A DNA stretch of 64,000 nucleotides from an uncultured Collinsella sp. (GTDB lineage: Bacteria > Actinomycetota > Coriobacteriia > Coriobacteriales > Coriobacteriaceae): the NCBI GenBank assembly GCA_934668875.1, contig CAKUON010000011.1, positions 1-64,000 of the forward strand, written 5' to 3'. Shown piece after piece: positions 59,968-64,000 of this stretch; position 1 is the first letter of the stretch; every line of letters begins with the position of its first letter. A program made the translations under genes and the position numbers. The notes under the pieces were generated by a model. The model ran no database searches. It was not told the DNA's origin and worked only from the letters and a program-made list of their open reading frames with translations.

Positions 59968-60678
59968 TTGTCCCAGCTCGAGAAATGCGACCGCCGGTCT
60001 CTTCGCTCGCAGCGTGCCCTTCGCCAGGCACTTGCCAGCGAGCTTGCCGAAGGCGGCGATCTTTCGCGCGTTAACGTCGCGTCGCTTACCGAGCGCGCTG
60101 GCCTCACGCGCCGTACGTTCTATTCGCACTACCGCGATATTCCCGACTTTATCAACCAAATCGAGGACGGCCTGCTGACTGAGATTCGCGAGCGCGTTGA
60201 GCTCATCACCGCAGCTCAACTGCCCGATCTTTACCGCAATATCGATGAGCTCGAGCCGGCACCCGGTTCGGTTGAGTTGCTGCGTTATCTTGCGGCCAAT
60301 CGCGATCTTATCGGTGCCCTGCTGGGCTCTGGCGGCGACCAAGCCTTCATTAAAAAGATCATCGATACCGCACGCGAGGCCGTGGTGCCGCGTGCGCAGA
60401 CAGGCATTTTGGGCCTGGCGCTGGGCACGTTCTTCGATTATTACGTCACCTATGTCGTGAGCGCCGAGGTCGGCATGATCCAGCGTTGGTTTGAGCGCGG
60501 CCTTGCCGAATCACCCGAGACCATGGCACGCATCATGACAGTCATCGCCTTCGTTCGCCCGGGCGACCTGTATGGCCAGCCCATTGATATCAACGTGCCG
60601 GAATACGGCATGAAGCTATTGAATCTGCAGCTCGAGGACGCGGTCGACACCGCCGCAACCGTCGAGTCCAACAACTAA
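59968..60678 (+). CDS. TetR-family regulator of the CoA-activase operon
   Basis: 236 residues. The HTH (about 15-60) has NVASLTERAGLTRRTFYSHY, a typical TetR recognition helix. The C-terminal domain is of the DhaS/TetR_C_7-like kind. TTG start four bases after AAGGAGG. The large activase gene follows after 12 bases, so the two are one operon, and the dyads upstream suggest it controls its own transcription and that of the activase. Confidence 0.88.
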   Translation: MSQLEKCDRRSLRSQRALRQALASELAEGGDLSRVNVASLTERAGLTRRTFYSHYRDIPDFINQIEDGLLTEIRERVELITAAQLPDLYRNIDELEPAPGSVELLRYLAANRDLIGALLGSGGDQAFIKKIIDTAREAVVPRAQTGILGLALGTFFDYYVTYVVSAEVGMIQRWFERGLAESPETMARIMTVIAFVRPGDLYGQPIDINVPEYGMKLLNLQLEDAVDTAATVESNN

Positions 60679-60690
60679 GAGGAGAAACAG

Positions 60691-63600
60691 ATGAGCAAAC
60701 TCGTCGAAGGCATTAAGGACCGCATGGTCGCTGCCGCGCGCGAGGCCGTGCCCGCCGTGGCAGACGCCGCGCAGAAGGCCGCGACCGCCGCTGCCGAGAA
60801 GGTCGCCGAGGCAGTTGCCGAAGCCAAGAATGCGGCGGGGGAGACACTCGCCGCTGACGCAGCCACGTCCAACGCTACCGAGTCCGTAGCCGCCACCACC
60901 GCCCACGCCCCCGAAGGCGCGATCTTCAACCCCGAGAACGCTCGTGGCAACTTGCACCTGGGCATCGACGTGGGCTCCACCACCGTCAAGCTCGCCGTGC
61001 TCAACGACGACAACCAAATCGTATACGCCAAGTACCAGCGTCACCACACCGATGTTCGCGCCTGCGCGCGCGACCTGTTCGAGGGCGCCGCGACCGTGCT
61101 GCCGACGGCCCAGATGACCTGCGCCATCACCGGCTCGGGCGGCCTGCTGCTGTCCCAGTGGCTCGACCTGGAGTTTGTCCAGGAGGTCATCGCTAGCAAG
61201 CGCGCCGTCGAGACCCTCATCCCGGCCACCGACGTCGCCATCGAGCTGGGCGGCGAGGACGCCAAGATCATCTACTTCGATAACGGCATCGAGCAGCGCA
61301 TGAACGGTACCTGCGCCGGCGGCACGGGCGCGTTCATCGACCAGATGGCGACCCTGCTGCACACCGACGCGAGCGGCCTTAACGAGCTCGCGGCTAACGC
61401 CACTACCATCTATCCCATCGCCAGCCGCTGCGGCGTCTTTGCCAAGACCGACGTGCAGCCACTGCTCAACGAGGGCGCCCGCCCCGAGGACGTCGCCGCA
61501 TCCATTTTCCAGGCCGTCGTGACCCAGACCATCTCGGGCCTGGCGTGCGGCCGTCCCATCCGCGGCAATGTTGCCTTCCTGGGCGGTCCGCTGCAGTACC
61601 TTTCCGAGCTGCGCCACCGCTTCTACCTCACGCTCAACCTGGACGAGGAGCACCGCATCGTGCCCCAAAACGCCCACCTGTTTGTGGCGAGCGGCGCCGC
61701 CATGGCGCATGAGTCCAACAAGCTCAGCACGTTCCCGCAGCTCATCGAGGCCATCGACAGCCTGGGCGACACGCAGGGTGCCGAGGTCGAGCGCCTGGAT
61801 CCGCTCTTTGCCACCGATGAGGACTTTGCTGAGTTCAAGAACCGCCACGACACCGAGGTTGTCCCCAAGGGCAAGCTCGACGGCTACACCGGCCGCGTGT
61901 TCATCGGTATCGACGCCGGCTCCACCACCATGAAAGCCGCGCTCGTGGGCGAGGACGGTCAGCTGCTGCACACCTGGTACGGCAACAACAACGGCGACAT
62001 CCTAGGCACGGCCAAGGTCATCATGGCCGATTTCTACAACCACATCCCCGCGGGCTGCACCATCGGCCACGTGACCACCACGGGCTACGGTGAGGCGCTG
62101 CTCATCGAGGCTCTCAAGGCCGACTCCGGCGAGATCGAGACCGTCGCGCACCTGCGCGGCGCCAAGGCGTTCCTGCCCGGCGTCGAGTTCATCCTGGACA
62201 TTGGCGGCCAGGACATGAAGTGCCTGCGCGTCAAGGACGGCGTGATCGAGCACATCATGCTCAACGAGGCCTGCTCGTCGGGTTGCGGTAGCTTTATTGA
62301 GAGCTTCGCCGTCTCTATGAACATGGACGTGCGCGCGTTTGCCGACGCCGCCATCCACGCCAAGGCCCCGGTGGACCTGGGCAGCCGCTGCACGGTCTTT
62401 ATGAACTCGCGCGTTAAGCAGGCGCAAAAGGAAGGCGCCACGGTTGGCGACATCGCGGCCGGTCTGTCCTATTCCGTCATTAAGAATGCCCTGTTCAAGG
62501 TTATTAAGCTGCGCGACCCCAAGGAGATCGGCAGCCAGGTGATCGTCCAAGGCGGCACCTTTATGTCCGATGCCACGCTGCGCGCGTTTGAGCAGCTCAC
62601 CGGCGTTCATGCCGTGCGTCCCGACATTGCCGGCTGCATGGGCGCCTACGGTGCGGCCTTGCTCGCCCGCGATCGCGCCGGCGCCGATGGCACTTCGACC
62701 ATCCTCTCTGCCGAGGACATCGCGCACCTCACCGTGACGCAAAAGCACGTCCGCTGCGGCCGTTGCTCCAACAACTGCCAGCTCACCGTCAACGACTTTG
62801 GCGGCGGCAGGCGCTTCATTACCGGTAACCGCTGCGAGAAGGGTGCCGGCCACAAAAAGCAAAAGACCGAGGCCCCCAACCTCTTCAAAAAGAAAAACGA
62901 GCTGCTCTTTAACCGCGAGGTGCTGAGCCCCGACGAGGCCCCGCGCGGCACCGTCGGCATCCCGCGCGCGCTCAACATGTACGAGAACTACCCCTTCTGG
63001 CACGCGTTCTTTACGCGCCTGGGCTTTAGCGTGCAGCTGTCCGAGCAGTCGAGCAAAAAGACCTATCAGGCGGGCATCGAGTCCATGCCGTCCGAGAGCG
63101 TGTGCTACCCGGCCAAAATGAGCCACGGCCACGTGATGAACCTTATCGACCGCGATGTCGACTTCATTTGGATGCCGTGCGTGCGTTGGGAACGCAAGGA
63201 GGATCCGACCGCCGGCAACTGCTACAACTGCCCCATCGTCATGAGCTACCCCACGGCGCTGGCGCTCAACATTGACGAGATCCGCGAGCAGAACATCGAG
63301 TTCCTGTACCCGTTTGTGCCCTATCACGACAAGACCGAGCTCAAGCGCCGCCTGTACCAGGTGCTCGCCGTCGATCGCGTGGCCGACGCCGAGGCCGGTC
63401 GCGGTCGCGTGCGCGGACCCAAGATCACGCGCTCCGAGGTCGATGCCGCCGTCAACGCCGCCTTTGAGGCCGATGCTCGCTTCCACGAGGACATCCAGAC
63501 CATGGGCGAGGAAGCCCTTAAGTGGGTCGAGGACCACGGCGGTCACGGCATCGTGCTCGCCGGTCGTCCCTACCATAACGACCCCGAGATCAACCACGCC

Positions 63601-64000
63601 CTGCCCGAGCTTATCTCGAGCTTTGGCTTTGCCGTCTTTACCGAGGATTCGCTCGCGCATCTGGTAAAGCCCGAGCGCCCCATCCGCGTCGTCGACCAGT
63701 GGATGTACCACAGCCGCCTGTACGCCGTCGCCCGTTTTGTGACGATGCGCAACGACCTGGACCTGATCCAGCTCAATTCCTTCGGCTGCGGCCTTGATGC
63801 CCTGACCACCGACCAAGTGCAGGAGATTCTGGAAGCCAGCGGCAAGATCTACACCGTGCTCAAGATCGACGAGGTGTCCAACCTGGGCGCCGCGCGCATC
63901 CGCATCCGCTCGCTCATGGCCGCGCTCAAGGACCAGGAGGCCGAGCGCTTGGCCGAGGCCACGGCCGCGGGCGAGGCCTACGAGCAGGGCGATGCCGCGC
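60691..64000 (+). CDS. Acyl-CoA dehydratase activase-like fusion protein, 3' end outside window
   Basis: At least 1,103 residues, open at the window edge. An Ala-rich amphipathic N-terminus (about 1-70) precedes two BadF/BcrA-type ATPase domains starting GIDVGSTTVKLAVL (91) and GIDAGSTTMKAALV (406). Cluster or subunit-contact cysteines lie in NGTCAGGTGAF, ASRCGVF, EACSSGCGSF and GSRCTVF. A DUF2229-like domain with CGRCSNNCQL and SESVCYPAKMSHGH follows. Activators of this kind use ATP to push an electron into 2-hydroxyacyl-CoA dehydratases. This long fused form is widespread in anaerobes, with unknown substrate. GAGGAG precedes the ATG. Confidence 0.88.
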   Translation, partial: MSKLVEGIKDRMVAAAREAVPAVADAAQKAATAAAEKVAEAVAEAKNAAGETLAADAATSNATESVAATTAHAPEGAIFNPENARGNLHLGIDVGSTTVKLAVLNDDNQIVYAKYQRHHTDVRACARDLFEGAATVLPTAQMTCAITGSGGLLLSQWLDLEFVQEVIASKRAVETLIPATDVAIELGGEDAKIIYFDNGIEQRMNGTCAGGTGAFIDQMATLLHTDASGLNELAANATTIYPIASRCGVFAKTDVQPLLNEGARPEDVAASIFQAVVTQTISGLACGRPIRGNVAFLGGPLQYLSELRHRFYLTLNLDEEHRIVPQNAHLFVASGAAMAHESNKLSTFPQLIEAIDSLGDTQGAEVERLDPLFATDEDFAEFKNRHDTEVVPKGKLDGYTGRVFIGIDAGSTTMKAALVGEDGQLLHTWYGNNNGDILGTAKVIMADFYNHIPAGCTIGHVTTTGYGEALLIEALKADSGEIETVAHLRGAKAFLPGVEFILDIGGQDMKCLRVKDGVIEHIMLNEACSSGCGSFIESFAVSMNMDVRAFADAAIHAKAPVDLGSRCTVFMNSRVKQAQKEGATVGDIAAGLSYSVIKNALFKVIKLRDPKEIGSQVIVQGGTFMSDATLRAFEQLTGVHAVRPDIAGCMGAYGAALLARDRAGADGTSTILSAEDIAHLTVTQKHVRCGRCSNNCQLTVNDFGGGRRFITGNRCEKGAGHKKQKTEAPNLFKKKNELLFNREVLSPDEAPRGTVGIPRALNMYENYPFWHAFFTRLGFSVQLSEQSSKKTYQAGIESMPSESVCYPAKMSHGHVMNLIDRDVDFIWMPCVRWERKEDPTAGNCYNCPIVMSYPTALALNIDEIREQNIEFLYPFVPYHDKTELKRRLYQVLAVDRVADAEAGRGRVRGPKITRSEVDAAVNAAFEADARFHEDIQTMGEEALKWVEDHGGHGIVLAGRPYHNDPEINHALPELISSFGFAVFTEDSLAHLVKPERPIRVVDQWMYHSRLYAVARFVTMRNDLDLIQLNSFGCGLDALTTDQVQEILEASGKIYTVLKIDEVSNLGAARIRIRSLMAALKDQEAERLAEATAAGEAYEQGDAA

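Overview
The window (about 60% G+C) looks like a chromosomal segment of a gut actinomycete of class Coriobacteriia, most like Collinsella. This is an inference from the mix of Shine-Dalgarno-led genes with GTG/TTG starts, the fermentative gene set (pyruvate formate-lyase, D-2-hydroxyacid dehydrogenase, 6-phosphofructokinase, 2-hydroxyacyl-CoA dehydratase activase) and protein similarity recalled from memory; no search was run. No rRNA, tRNA, CRISPR array, insertion sequence or prophage was seen.

Layout. 0.3-5.0 kb: minus-strand operon of a MarR regulator and two halves of a heterodimeric ABC exporter. 5.2-7.1 kb: short-chain dehydrogenase and a KdgT-type permease, probably for hexuronate catabolism. 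7.6-12.3 kb: anaerobic pyruvate module, in which pyruvate formate-lyase is split into a catalytic protein and a separate 83-residue glycyl-radical protein, followed by a DegV protein and the activating enzyme. 12.7-14.1 kb: MTA/SAH nucleosidase and GTPase EngB. 14.3-19.6 kb: threonine/aspartate-family genes thrB, thrC, lysC, asd. 20.1-23.0 kb: ogt and a two-component system. 23.3-25.4 kb: a CLC-F-like antiporter and a GyrI-like protein behind an apparent LexA box. 25.6-29.1 kb: MacB/FtsX-type exporter. 29.2-41.9 kb: mixed housekeeping genes (PFK, M18 aminopeptidase, D-2-hydroxyacid dehydrogenase, methionine aminopeptidase with a SEC-C zinc motif, radical SAM protein, hydrolases) ending in a degenerate-GGDEF/REC/HD-GYP protein with an Hpt partner. 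42.1-45.6 kb: lower-G+C accessory cassette (DUF2975 membrane protein, XRE regulator, three-gene ABC transporter). 45.7-50 kb: polar amino-acid ABC importer with a C26 glutamine-amidotransferase-like hydrolase. 50.4-56 kb: Dxs, HD protein, CmpB-type membrane protein, AmtB and P-II. 56.1-58.2 kb: TetR plus MFS pump with two matching operators. 58.3-64 kb: HAD phosphatase, a tiny toxin-like membrane peptide, and a TetR regulator in one operon with a very large CoA-dehydratase activase that runs off the window.

The most unusual content is intergenic. At least five 110-145 bp composite inverted repeats (9998, 14193, 15236, 19652, 31147) have long near-perfect arms that differ from copy to copy but conserve a pair of unpaired internal segments, in either orientation. 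A second group of short hairpins varies its stem but keeps a loop with GGGACAG. A third has a GTTTTTGGC...GCC-CAAA loop. There are also two tandem arrays (51-bp and 62-bp units) and a four-copy nested palindrome at 50.2 kb. Together they suggest families of structured intergenic elements selected on loop sequence and on base pairing rather than on stem sequence.
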